From Litorimonas sp947503715 (GTDB taxonomy: Bacteria > Pseudomonadota > Alphaproteobacteria > Caulobacterales > Maricaulaceae), in contig NZ_CP189850.1 of assembly GCF_050271975.1 (NCBI RefSeq), positions 2,542,001 to 2,606,000 of the forward strand: 64,000 nt of DNA, in the 5' to 3' direction. A program made the translations under genes and the position numbers. Positions 8,771-19,000 of the stretch are shown piece after piece. Every line of letters starts with the position of its first letter. Positions within the stretch are counted from its first letter, which is position 1. The notes under the pieces are model-generated. The model made no database searches and had not been told where the DNA came from. It was given only the letters and a program-made list of their open reading frames with translations.

Positions 8771-9958
8771 ATGTTCCATCATTTCTTTTCCGAGCTCCGC
8801 CGCGCCAAAGTCCCCGTTTCCATTCGGGAATATCTGACGCTTTTGGAAGGTATTGAGAAAGATGTGCCGAGCGAAAGCCTCGACGGCTTTTACTACCTCT
8901 CCCGCACGGCGTTGGTCAAAGATGAGCGGGATTTGGATAAGTTTGATCAGGTCTTCTCTCACGTCTTTCGCGGCGTCGATTATCTCGGAGATATTTTCGG
9001 GCAGGATGATGCCAACATTCCCGCCGACTGGCTCAAGAAAATGGCGGAGCTTCATCTCACACCTGAAGAGATGGCAGAAATCGAAGCGCTGGGTGATTTC
9101 GACAAGATCATGGAAGCCCTGAAAGAAAGGCTCGACAATCAGGACAAGCGCCATGAGGGCGGGAATAAGAATATCGGCACAGCGGGGAAATCCCCCTTCG
9201 GCGCTTATGGCTATAATCCCGAAGGCGTCCGTATCGGCCAGAAGGAAGGCCGCCACGGCAAAGCCGTGAAAGTCTGGGACAAGCGGGTCTTCAAAAACCT
9301 TGACGGAGACCGGGAAATCGGGACGCGCAATATCAAGGTCGCTCTGCGCCGTCTGCGCAAATTCGCCCGCGACGGGGCTGCGGATGAATTGGATCTGGCA
9401 GGCACAATTAAAGGCACAGCCAAGCAGGGTTGGCTCGACATCAAGATGCGGCCCGAACGTCGTAACGCCGTCAAAGTCATGGCCTTTTTCGATATTGGCG
9501 GATCCATGGACGGCCATATAAAACAGGTCGAAGAACTCTTCTCTGCCGCGCGGTCAGAATTTAAACGGTTAGAATATTTCTACTTCCACAACTGTCTCTA
9601 TGAGCAGGTCTGGAAAGATAATGTGCGCCGGATGAGCGAGGTCACGCCGACCTGGGATGTGTTCCACAAATTCGGCAGCGACCACCGCGTCGTGATTGTC
9701 GGCGATGCCGCGATGAGCCCTTACGAAATCGCGATGCGCGGCGGCTCGGTCGAGCATTGGAACGAGGAAGCCGGCGCGGTCTGGCTGCAACGGCTCGTCG
9801 ATATTTATCCGCATCTCGTCTGGATCAACCCGACGGAAGAAAAATACTGGGCCTATTCGCAATCGACCAAAATGATACAGGATATTATCGGCCCGGACCG
9901 GATGTATCCCATGACCCTGACCGGCCTTGAGGCCGCGATGAAGGAACTCGCGCGTTAG
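8771..9958 (+). CDS. VWA-containing CoxE-like protein
   Basis: A 395-residue cytoplasmic protein of the CoxE/VWA family, which usually works with a MoxR AAA+ ATPase as a metal-insertion or complex-remodelling chaperone pair. N-terminal signature: FFSELRRAKVPVSIREYL. The MIDAS-like metal site appears as FFDIGGSMDGH (about residue 240), with a later conserved region VVIVGDAAMSPYEI. No MoxR gene is adjacent; the only MoxR gene seen starts more than 50 kb away at 63339. The start lies 10 bases after AAAGCTC, a weak ribosome-binding site. Confidence 0.85.
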   Translation: MFHHFFSELRRAKVPVSIREYLTLLEGIEKDVPSESLDGFYYLSRTALVKDERDLDKFDQVFSHVFRGVDYLGDIFGQDDANIPADWLKKMAELHLTPEEMAEIEALGDFDKIMEALKERLDNQDKRHEGGNKNIGTAGKSPFGAYGYNPEGVRIGQKEGRHGKAVKVWDKRVFKNLDGDREIGTRNIKVALRRLRKFARDGAADELDLAGTIKGTAKQGWLDIKMRPERRNAVKVMAFFDIGGSMDGHIKQVEELFSAARSEFKRLEYFYFHNCLYEQVWKDNVRRMSEVTPTWDVFHKFGSDHRVVIVGDAAMSPYEIAMRGGSVEHWNEEAGAVWLQRLVDIYPHLVWINPTEEKYWAYSQSTKMIQDIIGPDRMYPMTLTGLEAAMKELAR

Positions 9959-9998
9959 GTCGCGTGTTTAAAATACAGATTATCAAAGGAGAATTTGA

Positions 9999-10541
9999 AT
10001 GAGACAGTATTTACTGATCGGGGCCGCCGCCGCCCTCGCCGCCTGTTCCGGTGCAAGCGACGGTCCCGTTGACCCTGCCCAAGCCGTTTATGAATGTCCG
10101 AAAGATCAATGGCTGGCCAATGCCGATTATGTCGATATCGACAGAATTGAAGCCTCAAATGATTTCGCCGCCTATCACACCGCCAATGCCCAGCGCGAAG
10201 GCGTTGTGACGACAGAAAGCGGGTTGCAGTACAAAGTCATTCAGGAAGGCCTGAAAAAAGGCGCAACACCCGTTGGCAGCCAAAAGGTCGAAATGCATTA
10301 TCACGGATTCTTCCCGGACGGATCTGTCTTTGACAGCTCCATTGAGCGTGACGTCACTATGAACCACAATGCGAATGGTTTTATCGCGGGTTGGAATGAG
10401 AGCCTCGCCGATATGAAAGTCTGCGAAGCGCGTATTCTCTATATCCCGGGTGATATCGCCTATGGCCCACGCGGTCGTGGTCAAATTCCACCCAATGCGA
10501 CGCTGTTATTCCACATGCAGCTCTTGGGCGTCGAACAGTAA
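9999..10541 (+). CDS. FKBP-type peptidyl-prolyl isomerase lipoprotein
   Basis: Periplasmic, lipid-anchored proline isomerase assisting folding of exported proteins. 180 residues with lipobox LAAC at Cys16, a linker of about 50 residues, and a C-terminal FKBP domain from TTESGLQYKVIQEG through VEMHYHGFFPDGSVFDSS, GFIAGWNESL, IPGDIAYGPRG and IPPNATLLFHMQLL. These cover the strands and the active-site aromatic positions of the fold. The start is preceded by AAAGGAGAATTTGA, a strong ribosome-binding site. It is followed at once by a strong rho-independent terminator. Confidence 0.93.
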   Translation: MRQYLLIGAAAALAACSGASDGPVDPAQAVYECPKDQWLANADYVDIDRIEASNDFAAYHTANAQREGVVTTESGLQYKVIQEGLKKGATPVGSQKVEMHYHGFFPDGSVFDSSIERDVTMNHNANGFIAGWNESLADMKVCEARILYIPGDIAYGPRGRGQIPPNATLLFHMQLLGVEQ

Positions 10542-10548
10542 AAAAAAC

Positions 10549-10577
10549 AAAGGCCGGGACATTTATCCCGGCCTTTT
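10549..10577 (+). terminator. Rho-independent terminator after the FKBP gene
   Basis: Perfect hairpin AAAGGCCGGG / CCCGGCCTTT with a short loop, followed by a T tract and preceded by an A tract on the plus strand. It can therefore act in both directions, serving the FKBP gene and the convergent VWA gene ending at 10599. Confidence 0.9.
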
Positions 10578-10598
10578 TACTTTGAATAGGAGTGAGCG

Positions 10599-11978
10599 TT
10601 ACGCGGTAATGCGAAGTTCGCTGAGGCTCTCACCGATGGATTTGAAAGCATCATTCAAATCACCTGCATTCTTGGCGTCAAAGAATTTGGAACCGTCCGT
10701 TGCACAACGATTGAGCATTTTCTTTGTCGTCGCATCCTTCACATCATAGGCAATCGTGTAGATTGTGACGTCATCCGCTTTCGCTTTCTTACACAGTGTA
10801 TCCGTCTTTGTGTTGGCCGCGTTAGCGTTGTTTCCATTGTGAAGAATACCCTTCTTGGACAGCGTGTTTTCACCATCTGTCATGACAATCATGATTTTCT
10901 CGCGTTTCTTAGCAGGGTTACCAGCATTTGAGCTCAACGGAACTGTTGTGTCCAATGTCCGCCATCCCCAGAGAATACCAGCAGGAAGATATGTCTCGCC
11001 TTGGGCTTTTAATCCGGAGATAGAAGACTTCGCCTGTGTCATATTGCTGGACAGGGTTTGCAGTTCAGCTCCGCATGTTACGTTCATGAGGCCGGGAATT
11101 TTACGGCTGTCATAGGCCGGACGCTCATCATAGCCATTCTCACGAGATCCGACGCAACCTTTCCAAGTCGCTTTGGATGTTGGTGTGTAACAACTCTTAT
11201 AGGGCTGACCATATGTGTTATCACATTTGGTGTAGGAGCAATCATAGGACACGCCGTCATTTTTGCATGTGCGTTGCACGCGCCGACAATTCGAGCGCGA
11301 CACGACTTTGCGTTTCATCTTACAGACTTGTGGACCCGTTGTGCTGGAATCCTGCGGGACATCCAGCCACTTGGCATTTCGACGGGATAAACCGACATTC
11401 ACATATTGCGAAAACGGGACGACGGAGACGCGAAGATTCTCATTATCGAGCTCGTCAAAAGTTTTCACGAGGTTTCCTGCTGCGGATTTCAGATTTGAAA
11501 GCTTGCTGCCATTCATTGAGAATGTCGTATCCAGAACAAAGGCAACATCCATCGCTTTATCCGCAAATATGGCGCTGGACGTGACGCCCACATCCATATT
11601 GGTAGTCTTGAAAATACCTGTAAAATACGTGTCGATATTATTTTTTGACTGAACGATAACACGGTCCCCGTCACGCTTAATACTCTCAATAACGATCCGC
11701 TCACCTGTCTTGCTTGGATATGTTGCATCATAAAGGGCTTGGGCCGTGGCTTGTAACTTGGCCTCGCTATCCAAGGATTTATCTTTCGCCGCCATAAGCG
11801 CGATAGCATCGGTCGTATCCTGCAAACGCTGTTTTGCGAAATAGGCGTTCGATACATCAACCGAAATAGCCAAGCCCGCGACAATCGCAAAAACTGTCAT
11901 GGCAAACATAATGGCAACATTTCCGTCCTTTTTAGAACGGTAGTCGGCCGCGATATGATTAAGGGTCCGTTTCATCAT
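10599..11978 (-). CDS. Tad-type pilus assembly protein with VWA domain (TadG-like)
   Basis: About 459 residues from the chosen ATG at 11978, which follows AAGG at 6 bases; an ATG at 11984 is nearly as good. A basic N-terminus ends in KKDGNVAIMFAMTVFAIVAGLAISVDVSNAYFAKQ, the Tad/TadE-like membrane segment of putative Flp pilus assembly proteins. A von Willebrand A domain follows with the MIDAS-like motif FVLDTTFSMNGSKL and later IVMTDGENTL. Between them sits an insertion of about 90 residues with eight cysteines (CKMKRK to VTCGAE), likely disulfide-bonded outside the membrane. No other tad or cpa genes are in the window, so this is a stand-alone copy. The function in pilus assembly is inferred from family only. 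Confidence 0.82.
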   Translation of the reverse strand: MMKRTLNHIAADYRSKKDGNVAIMFAMTVFAIVAGLAISVDVSNAYFAKQRLQDTTDAIALMAAKDKSLDSEAKLQATAQALYDATYPSKTGERIVIESIKRDGDRVIVQSKNNIDTYFTGIFKTTNMDVGVTSSAIFADKAMDVAFVLDTTFSMNGSKLSNLKSAAGNLVKTFDELDNENLRVSVVPFSQYVNVGLSRRNAKWLDVPQDSSTTGPQVCKMKRKVVSRSNCRRVQRTCKNDGVSYDCSYTKCDNTYGQPYKSCYTPTSKATWKGCVGSRENGYDERPAYDSRKIPGLMNVTCGAELQTLSSNMTQAKSSISGLKAQGETYLPAGILWGWRTLDTTVPLSSNAGNPAKKREKIMIVMTDGENTLSKKGILHNGNNANAANTKTDTLCKKAKADDVTIYTIAYDVKDATTKKMLNRCATDGSKFFDAKNAGDLNDAFKSIGESLSELRITA

Positions 11979-12185
11979 CCACATCCTTATTTGACCTCTT
12001 TGCCCAAAATGGGACGGTGAGGTCGCGATATGGGAGGGGTGTTGCACCCACTCTGCCAAGAGGGGAAGTTGTAGCAGGATGAAACAGATTGGTATTTTTT
12101 ATGGTTAAAATCAGGTTAAAAACTAAGAGAAGGTGACTAAAAAGGGTTATTTTTCCGTCACTTCTTCAATCTTGCAAAGGTTAAG

Positions 12186-12224
12186 CCAGATTTTACCTTT
12201 GACTCATTCTTCCGGTAAAATCTG
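12186..12224 (-). terminator. Hairpin spanning the stop codon of the M16 protease gene
   Basis: The 12-base arms CCAGATTTTACC and GGTAAAATCTGG are perfectly complementary, and the stop codon of the protease gene (12204-12206) lies in the loop. No T tract follows, so it is more likely an mRNA 3'-end stabiliser or attenuation structure than a classical terminator. Confidence 0.5.
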
Positions 12225-15059
12225 GATCTCTATGGAATTGGCATCAACAAAGACCTGTTTCGCAACAGGTTTTAGATCCGCCAGTGTCATGGATTGATAC
12301 ACCTCGTCCCGCGTCCGGAAACGGGCGATATCTTCCGGATCGGTTTGAGCTTGTGAGAGCACGCTCATCCATAGGGAATTGCTCTCAAGACTCGTTTCCA
12401 AGGACTCCAGAACGGGTTTTATGGCGCGGTCAAAGACATCTTGCTCAATTTCACCACGTTCAAACTCGGCCGCCACTTCCCGGATTTTCTCGGCCATGAG
12501 ATCAATCTTATCCGGCGAGACTTCGATTTGTGCGCCGATATATCCGAAGCCCTTATAAAGGCGCGAGCCGGTCTGGGACACGCCTGGGGAATAGGTCGCC
12601 CCCTCCTCTTCGCGTAGAACTTCCGTCAGGCGAAGATCGAACATATTAGAGACCATCTGAGTGTGTCGCAAGAGCACCACATCCGTCGCGTCTGCTGCGG
12701 GCCAGTAGATATAAAGCCGCGCCGTCTGGGCATCTCCCGCATGGGAGAGCAAGATCGGGCGTTTCGAGCCGTCCGGGAAAGAAACTTTGGTCAAAGCCGG
12801 GTCAGGTTCAAAGACGGTAAGCGGGCGCTCCGGCAGGGCGCCAAAACTTGCCGCGACGGCCTCAATCAATTCGTCTTCATCAATATCCCCGACAGCTGTA
12901 ATTTCGATAGAGCCGCCCAAGACATTGGCCTCCATCCAGTTCCGGATGAGATCCATATCGACATCCAAGAGGTCCGCCTCGGACGGGAAACCCCAACGTT
13001 TATCCCCACTGCGCAGGATACGCCCAATATCGCGGCTCGCCACGCCGCCCGGTGTGCTATCCAGAGTCGGATACCAAGACCGGATATATTTATCATATTG
13101 CGCTTGCGCTTCCGGACGGTAGCCCGGATCAGTTGCGTAAGCCGCCATGAGCTTCATCTGTAAATCCAGGTCATCCGGCGTTGTAGAGCCTGAAAGTGTC
13201 ATCGCCGTATCAGAAAATCCGCGACGCACGCCGACCGAACGGCCTGCCATGAGGGTCGAGATATCATCGACTTTGTGCTGCCCCAAACCGGAGAGCGAGA
13301 GCATGTTTTGCGTGTAGACTTCAAATCCCGGTGCAATGTCCGTGGGTGCGGAGAGCATCCCTGCCCCGATACGGGCCGACAGACGGATGACATTGTCCTC
13401 ATAGGGCGTTTTTTTGATATTCAGACGGACATTATTGTCGAATGTGATGAGTGTCGCATCAATGTCGTCAATTCGGGAGCGCTTAGCGACTGTTCCGGGC
13501 GTGCCGAAATCATCATAGGCAAATTCAAGCTTCGCTTCTTCCGCACGCGGGGCAACATCCACAGCCCGGGTCGCGGCGAAAGCGGCTTCCAGTTTGGTTT
13601 CGCCGTCTTCAATCAAGTCCGAAGTCTGGAGGTAGAGTTGCGGCGCATCTGCCAAGCCGTCCCACGCCTCGCGGAAGGCCGCTTCAACGGCCTCTAATGT
13701 GATCTCTGACTTATACCCCAAGAATCGCTCCAGATTACTCTCGGGTGTCGTGACAACGCGCTCACTGGAAAAAGACCCTAGAATAGACCGCGCGAGACTT
13801 GGCGTCCGGCGCGTAGGTGAGGTCTGAACTGAGACTTTCAGAGAATTTTCGAGATTGGCGAGCTGCTCGTCCAATTCCGCCTGCGTGAACCCATATTGCA
13901 GGGCACGCCGAAGTGCCTGTTCCCCCTGTGCGAGTCCCGCTTCCCAGTTTTCAGGTTGCGTGCTGATGCTCAAAGACGAAATCTCTCCGGCATCGAAGAA
14001 ATTCGATGTCCCAACACCCGCGCCGATAAAGGCGGCGTCCTCTGTCCGGGCGAGCTTGCCCAAACGGCGGTTGAGAATGGAATTTCCGAGGCTTTCGATC
14101 AGTCCTTCCTTGCGTGTCGTCAGTAAATCGGGCTCAGGCGTGAAAGGTTTGACCAAATTGACAGAAACACTCGTCTGGATTTCCGGATCGGAATAAACGC
14201 GACTGCGAGGGGCGGTTAGAGCCGCAGAGTTGATTTCGACGCTGACCCCGGGTTCCACGCCCTCCGGTGCTCGCCAGTCGCCGAAAAATTCTTCAATCTT
14301 TTGAACGGCATAGTCAGATTCAAAATCGCCCACTAATGTGACAAATGTGTTTTCAGGGCGATACCAAGCAGAGTAAAACTCGCGGAACTGTTCAGGCGTG
14401 ACGGTCTGGATGGTTTCCTCTGTCCCAATGGGCAAGCGATCCGGCAGGATTGTATGTCCGGCGAGGAAATCGAGTTGATCCAGAAAAGCGCGGAAGCCGG
14501 GATTGGACCGCGCGCGTCGCTCCGCCTGAATGACACCCCGCTCCCGCTCAATCGCGTCGGGGGCAAGCGTCAGGCGTTCCGCTGTTTCGCGCATAATTCC
14601 TAATGTTACGTCCAACATTTCTTCGGAGACATCCGGCAGTTCAAGCGAGTAAATGGTTTCATCGAAACTGGTGGAGGCATTTGTGTCTGCGCCGAAGGCC
14701 AAACCGAAGCGCTCTAACTGCTTGGTCATCTCGCCCTCTTCTATATTTTCCGAACCGTTAAAGGCCATGTGCTCTAAGAAATGGGCGAGACCGCGCGTTT
14801 CTTCAGTCTCGTTCAGTGACCCCGTATCAATCCGCATCAGCAGGGTCGCGGTTTTGGTGGGGGTTGCATTGGACCGGACGGCATAGCGCAATCCATTGGG
14901 CAATTTACCATATGTGACGGCCTCATCCACGGCGAGGTCTGATGCCTCTTGCGCGAAATCAGGATTTTCCACTCTCACGGGTGCATCTCTCGCACCGGAA
15001 CAGGCGATCAGGGTCAAAGAGGCGATAAGAGAAACCGTTCGAAGTAATCCTGTGCGCAT
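12204..15059 (-). CDS. M16 family metalloprotease (pitrilysin/insulinase-like) lipoprotein
   Basis: Zinc protease of 951 residues with two homologous M16 halves, predicted to be a periplasmic lipoprotein (signal ending LTLIAC, Cys20). The inverted zinc motif is HFLEH (His93, Glu96, His97) in LAHFLEHMAFNG, with the third-ligand region IERERGVIQAERRARS downstream. The second half, from about residue 520, lacks a zinc motif as usual and contains the R/Y-type substrate region near YSPGVSQTGSRLYKGFGYIG. Substrates in the family are unfolded peptides or signal remnants; none can be named here. The start is supported by the signal peptide. Confidence 0.93.
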   Translation of the reverse strand: MRTGLLRTVSLIASLTLIACSGARDAPVRVENPDFAQEASDLAVDEAVTYGKLPNGLRYAVRSNATPTKTATLLMRIDTGSLNETEETRGLAHFLEHMAFNGSENIEEGEMTKQLERFGLAFGADTNASTSFDETIYSLELPDVSEEMLDVTLGIMRETAERLTLAPDAIERERGVIQAERRARSNPGFRAFLDQLDFLAGHTILPDRLPIGTEETIQTVTPEQFREFYSAWYRPENTFVTLVGDFESDYAVQKIEEFFGDWRAPEGVEPGVSVEINSAALTAPRSRVYSDPEIQTSVSVNLVKPFTPEPDLLTTRKEGLIESLGNSILNRRLGKLARTEDAAFIGAGVGTSNFFDAGEISSLSISTQPENWEAGLAQGEQALRRALQYGFTQAELDEQLANLENSLKVSVQTSPTRRTPSLARSILGSFSSERVVTTPESNLERFLGYKSEITLEAVEAAFREAWDGLADAPQLYLQTSDLIEDGETKLEAAFAATRAVDVAPRAEEAKLEFAYDDFGTPGTVAKRSRIDDIDATLITFDNNVRLNIKKTPYEDNVIRLSARIGAGMLSAPTDIAPGFEVYTQNMLSLSGLGQHKVDDISTLMAGRSVGVRRGFSDTAMTLSGSTTPDDLDLQMKLMAAYATDPGYRPEAQAQYDKYIRSWYPTLDSTPGGVASRDIGRILRSGDKRWGFPSEADLLDVDMDLIRNWMEANVLGGSIEITAVGDIDEDELIEAVAASFGALPERPLTVFEPDPALTKVSFPDGSKRPILLSHAGDAQTARLYIYWPAADATDVVLLRHTQMVSNMFDLRLTEVLREEEGATYSPGVSQTGSRLYKGFGYIGAQIEVSPDKIDLMAEKIREVAAEFERGEIEQDVFDRAIKPVLESLETSLESNSLWMSVLSQAQTDPEDIARFRTRDEVYQSMTLADLKPVAKQVFVDANSIEIQILPEE

Positions 15060-15278
15060 GAGGCATCCTATTCTTAAATGCGGTAAATAAGATGACCGCT
15101 CTGACCTGCGTTGCGGGTGGGGGCAAGATGGAAATCACAGCCCTTCTCCACAGGCATCCTAAAGGAGGGCGTGGAACTTCCGGATGTTTTAGGTCTTTAT
15201 AAAGGACAAGACCCGCGCCGCCTTGAACTGTGTGTCCGGTTCCCGCAACCTATAATCGACAGAGATGAAAAGGCCCAA

Positions 15279-15950
15279 ATGTCCGAATCCCCTACAAATG
15301 TAGTGTCACAGAAAAACGCTGACCACGAGATTGTCGCCTTCGATTTTGACGGCACAATTACGACGAAAGACACGTTTGCACTGTTTTTACGCTATTATGC
15401 AGGGACACCGCGATGGCTAGGGAATATCGCACGACTGATGCCGACATTTATCTCTTACAAGCTGGGCCGTATTGATCGCCATGCCGTGAAAGCTGCCGTT
15501 GTGCACCGGTTTTTCGCGGGTAGATCAATTGAAAGAATCGAATCAATGGCGGAAAGTTTCGCGAGAGACGTGATACCTCGCTATATTCGTCCCGCCGCAC
15601 TAGCGCATGTGAAGGCGAAATTAGCAGATGCGAATATAGGCCCTGATTCATTATATATGTGCAGTGCTTCTATCGGTCCGTATTTACGATACTGGGCGCG
15701 TTCAACTGGCATTCATCCTGCACACGTCATGGCAACTGAGTTAGAATCGGACGGAGCTACGGCTTCCGGGGGGCTAAAAGGATATAATGTATGGGGAGCC
15801 AACAAGGTTCGCCGCATTTTTGACCAATTTGCGCCTCAATCCGTGAAAATATTGGAGGCTTACGGAGATACTAGGGGAGATTGGGAGATGTTACACGCCG
15901 CAGAGGCGTCTTACTTCCGACCTTTTCGCGTGTCGCCAATTAGCAATTGA
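15279..15950 (+). CDS. HAD-IB family phosphatase
   Basis: A 223-residue hydrolase of the HAD-IB (phosphoserine-phosphatase-like) group. Motif I is VAFDFDGTIT with the nucleophilic Asp, motif II YMCSASIG supplies the Ser, and motif III is seen as ANKVRR followed by GDTRGDWEML. A helical cap lies between motifs I and II. The substrate is unknown; small phosphomonoesters are typical. An upstream GTG/ATG would add 56 residues without family resemblance, so the ATG at 15279 just before the core was chosen although its ribosome-binding site is weak. It lies 82 bases before the giant repeat gene on the same strand and could share transcription with it. Confidence 0.82.
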   Translation: MSESPTNVVSQKNADHEIVAFDFDGTITTKDTFALFLRYYAGTPRWLGNIARLMPTFISYKLGRIDRHAVKAAVVHRFFAGRSIERIESMAESFARDVIPRYIRPAALAHVKAKLADANIGPDSLYMCSASIGPYLRYWARSTGIHPAHVMATELESDGATASGGLKGYNVWGANKVRRIFDQFAPQSVKILEAYGDTRGDWEMLHAAEASYFRPFRVSPISN

Positions 15951-16032
15951 ATTACTTTCTCGAGAGTTTAAGAGGAAGTTAACGTCCTGAATCCGTCGTC
16001 CGGCGGAGAATGAGACAATCTGGAGGGTTCGC

Positions 16033-19000
16033 ATGTCGCGACTAAACAAAACTGAAGACTTTGGGGGTTTTCGTAATATGAAACGTACACTTTTAATGGC
16101 CGCATCGGCCGCAGTTCTTGCTGCACCATCATTCGCGCAGGAATTGCCCCCGGGTAATCCGCTTCCAGGCGAATGTTTCGCACGGGTCATCGTGCCCGCG
16201 CAGTACACGACATCGACAGAGCAAGTTGTTCTGCGTCAGGCTGGCGAAGAGATTCGTAAAATTCCTGCAACAATGGAAACCGTCACTGAGCGCGTTCTTG
16301 TTCAAGAAGAAAGCTATGAGCTTGTTGTTGCGGGCGGTGGTTCCATCATCCCGGGTCGTGGCACAGTCACCGTTACGATTAACGGCACACCTTACACAAT
16401 CGACTCCGCCAGAACCGTCACAAATGCTTCCGGCCAACGCATCGGCTCTGTTGATGCCTCCGGCAACATCGTCGGCACGAACGGAAACGTTCTGGCAGCA
16501 AATGCTGTTAACCCGCTGACATTGATCGGCACAGGCTCTTCGCGGACGCGTCTCGTGGTTGGCGGAACGACTTATTCAGTCGCCTCCAACGGAACCGTTT
16601 ATAACGCCTCCGGATCTTCAATCGGCTCGCTCGACAATTCAGGCAACATCGTCGCCTCCGGCGGTCGAGTTGTTTCCCGCTCCGCGGTCAACGCTTACGG
16701 TCCCGGTTCAACATCCGGCGCACCAACATTCCGCACAGTCACAGAGACTGTCGTGGTTCAGGAAGCGTCGACAGAACTCGTCGCAGTTCCAGCCGTCTAC
16801 GAAACAGTCTCCGAGACTGTCGTTGTTCAGCCTGCATCTGTTGAATATGTGACAATCCCACCTGTCTATGAGGATTACACAGAAACAGTCGTCGTTCAGG
16901 AAGCCGCTACAGAGTTGGTCACAATCCCGGCGACGTTTGAAACTGTCACCGAAACAGTTGTCGTTAAAGATGCGGTCAAAGAGCTCGTCACAATCCCGGC
17001 GACATTTGAAACTGTCACTGAAACAGTTGTCGTTCAGCCAGCGGGTGTTGAGTACACAACAATTCCGGCGACATTCGAGACTGTGACTGAGCAAGTTGTT
17101 GTTCAGGATGCGTCTACAGAGCTCGTCACAATCCCAGCGACATATGAAACCGTCACAGAGACAGTTGTTGTCCAAGAGGCCTCAACAGAACTCGTTACAA
17201 TCCCTGCGACTTTCGAGACAGTCAACGAGACAATCGTTGTTCAGGAAGCGTCTACAGAGCTGGTCACTATTCCGGCGACATTTGAGACTGTGACTGAAAC
17301 AGTCGTCGTTCAGCCGGCTTCTGTTGAATATACAACTGTCCCAGCCGTCTTTGAGACCGTGTCCGAGACAATCGTTGTTCAAGAAGCTGCGACTGAGCTC
17401 GTCACGATCCCGGCGACTTTCGAGAACGTGACAGAAACTGTCGTTGTTCAAGAAGCAACAACAGAACTTGTTACAGTCCCACCTGTTTTTGAAACTGTCA
17501 GTGAAACAGTCGTTGTTCAGGAAGCGTCCACACAATTGGTGACGATCCCTGCGACATTCGAAACTGTCACAGAAACAGTCGTCGTTCAGCCGGCCTCCGT
17601 TGATTACACAGTTATCCCTGCTGAATATGAAACTTACAACGAGACAATCGTTGTTCAGGAAGCCAGCACAGAGCTTGTTTCCATACCTGCAACTTTCGAG
17701 ACTGTCTCCGAGACTGTCGTGGTTCAGCCTGCAACGGTTGAATATGTTGTTGTGCCGCCTGTTTATGACACAGTCACCGAGACAGTTGTTGTTCAGGAAG
17801 CCTCCACAGAGCTCGTCACAATCCCGGCGACATTTGAAACTGTCTCTGAAACTGTCGTCGTAACACCTGCGACTGTCGAGTATGTTGCGGTTCCAGCGGT
17901 TTATGAAACCGTTCAGGAGCCCATCATTGTTCAGGAAGCGTCAACAGAGATGGTGACAATTCCAGCGACATTCGAAACGGTCACTGAAACAGTCGTCGTT
18001 CAGCCCGCTGGCGTCGAATACGTGTCCGTTCCTGCGGAATTCGAGACATATAACGAAACAATCGTTGTCCAAGAGGCGTCAACAGAACTGGTCACAATTC
18101 CGGCCACATTTGAGACTGTCACAGAAACAGTCGTTGTTCAGCCTGCAACGGTTGAATATGCGGCCGTTCCTGCCGTCTATGAGACTGTATCCGAGCCTGT
18201 TATCGTTCAGGAAGCGTCCACAGAACTCGTCACAATCCCTGCCACGTTTGAGACTGTGACTGAAACAGTCGTCGTTCAGCCGGCATCTGTGACTTATGAA
18301 ACTGTCCCGGCCGTGTTTGAGACTGTGTCCGAGACAATCGTCGTTCAGGAAGCGTCGACTGAAATGGTCACGATCCCTGCGACATTCGAAACAGTGAATG
18401 AAACTGTTGTCGTCCAGCCTGCTTCCGTCACTTATGAAGTCATCCCGGCTGTCTATGAGACAGTTCAAGAAGCCGTTGTCGTGCAAGAGGCCTCTTCCGA
18501 GATGGTGTCTATTCCAGCGACATTCGAAACGGTCACTGAAACAGTCGTCGTCCAACCTGAAACAGTTGAGTATGTGACTGTTCCAGCCAAGTTCGAGACC
18601 TATGAGGAAACGATCGTTGTTCAGGAAGCGTCCACAGAGCTGGTCACAATCCCTGCAACATTCGAGACTGTGACTGAAACTGTCGTCGTCCAGCCTGCTG
18701 GCGTCGAATATGTGACTGTCCCAGCCGTGTTCGAGACAGTCCAAGAGGCGGTCGTCGTTCAGGAAGCGTCTACAGAGCTCGTCACGATCCCGGCGACATT
18801 CGAAACTGTGACTGAAACTGTCGTCGTCCAGCCTGCAACAGTCGAATATGTGACTGTCCCGGCTGTCTATGAGACCGTTCAGGAAGCGGTTGTTGTTCAG
18901 GAAGCGTCCTCTGAAATGGTCGCAATCCCAGCAACATTCGAAACCGTCACAGAAACAGTTGTCGTCCAGCCCGCTGGCGTCGAATATGTGACGGTTCCAG

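Noticed and set aside
15173..15203. GGAAC followed by a TATAAA-containing stretch as an extracytoplasmic-sigma or sigma-70 promoter for the HAD gene.
   Set aside because: Neither the -10 nor the spacing fits a known consensus well. The shared GGTCTTTATAA string with the rplU promoter region is short enough to be chance.
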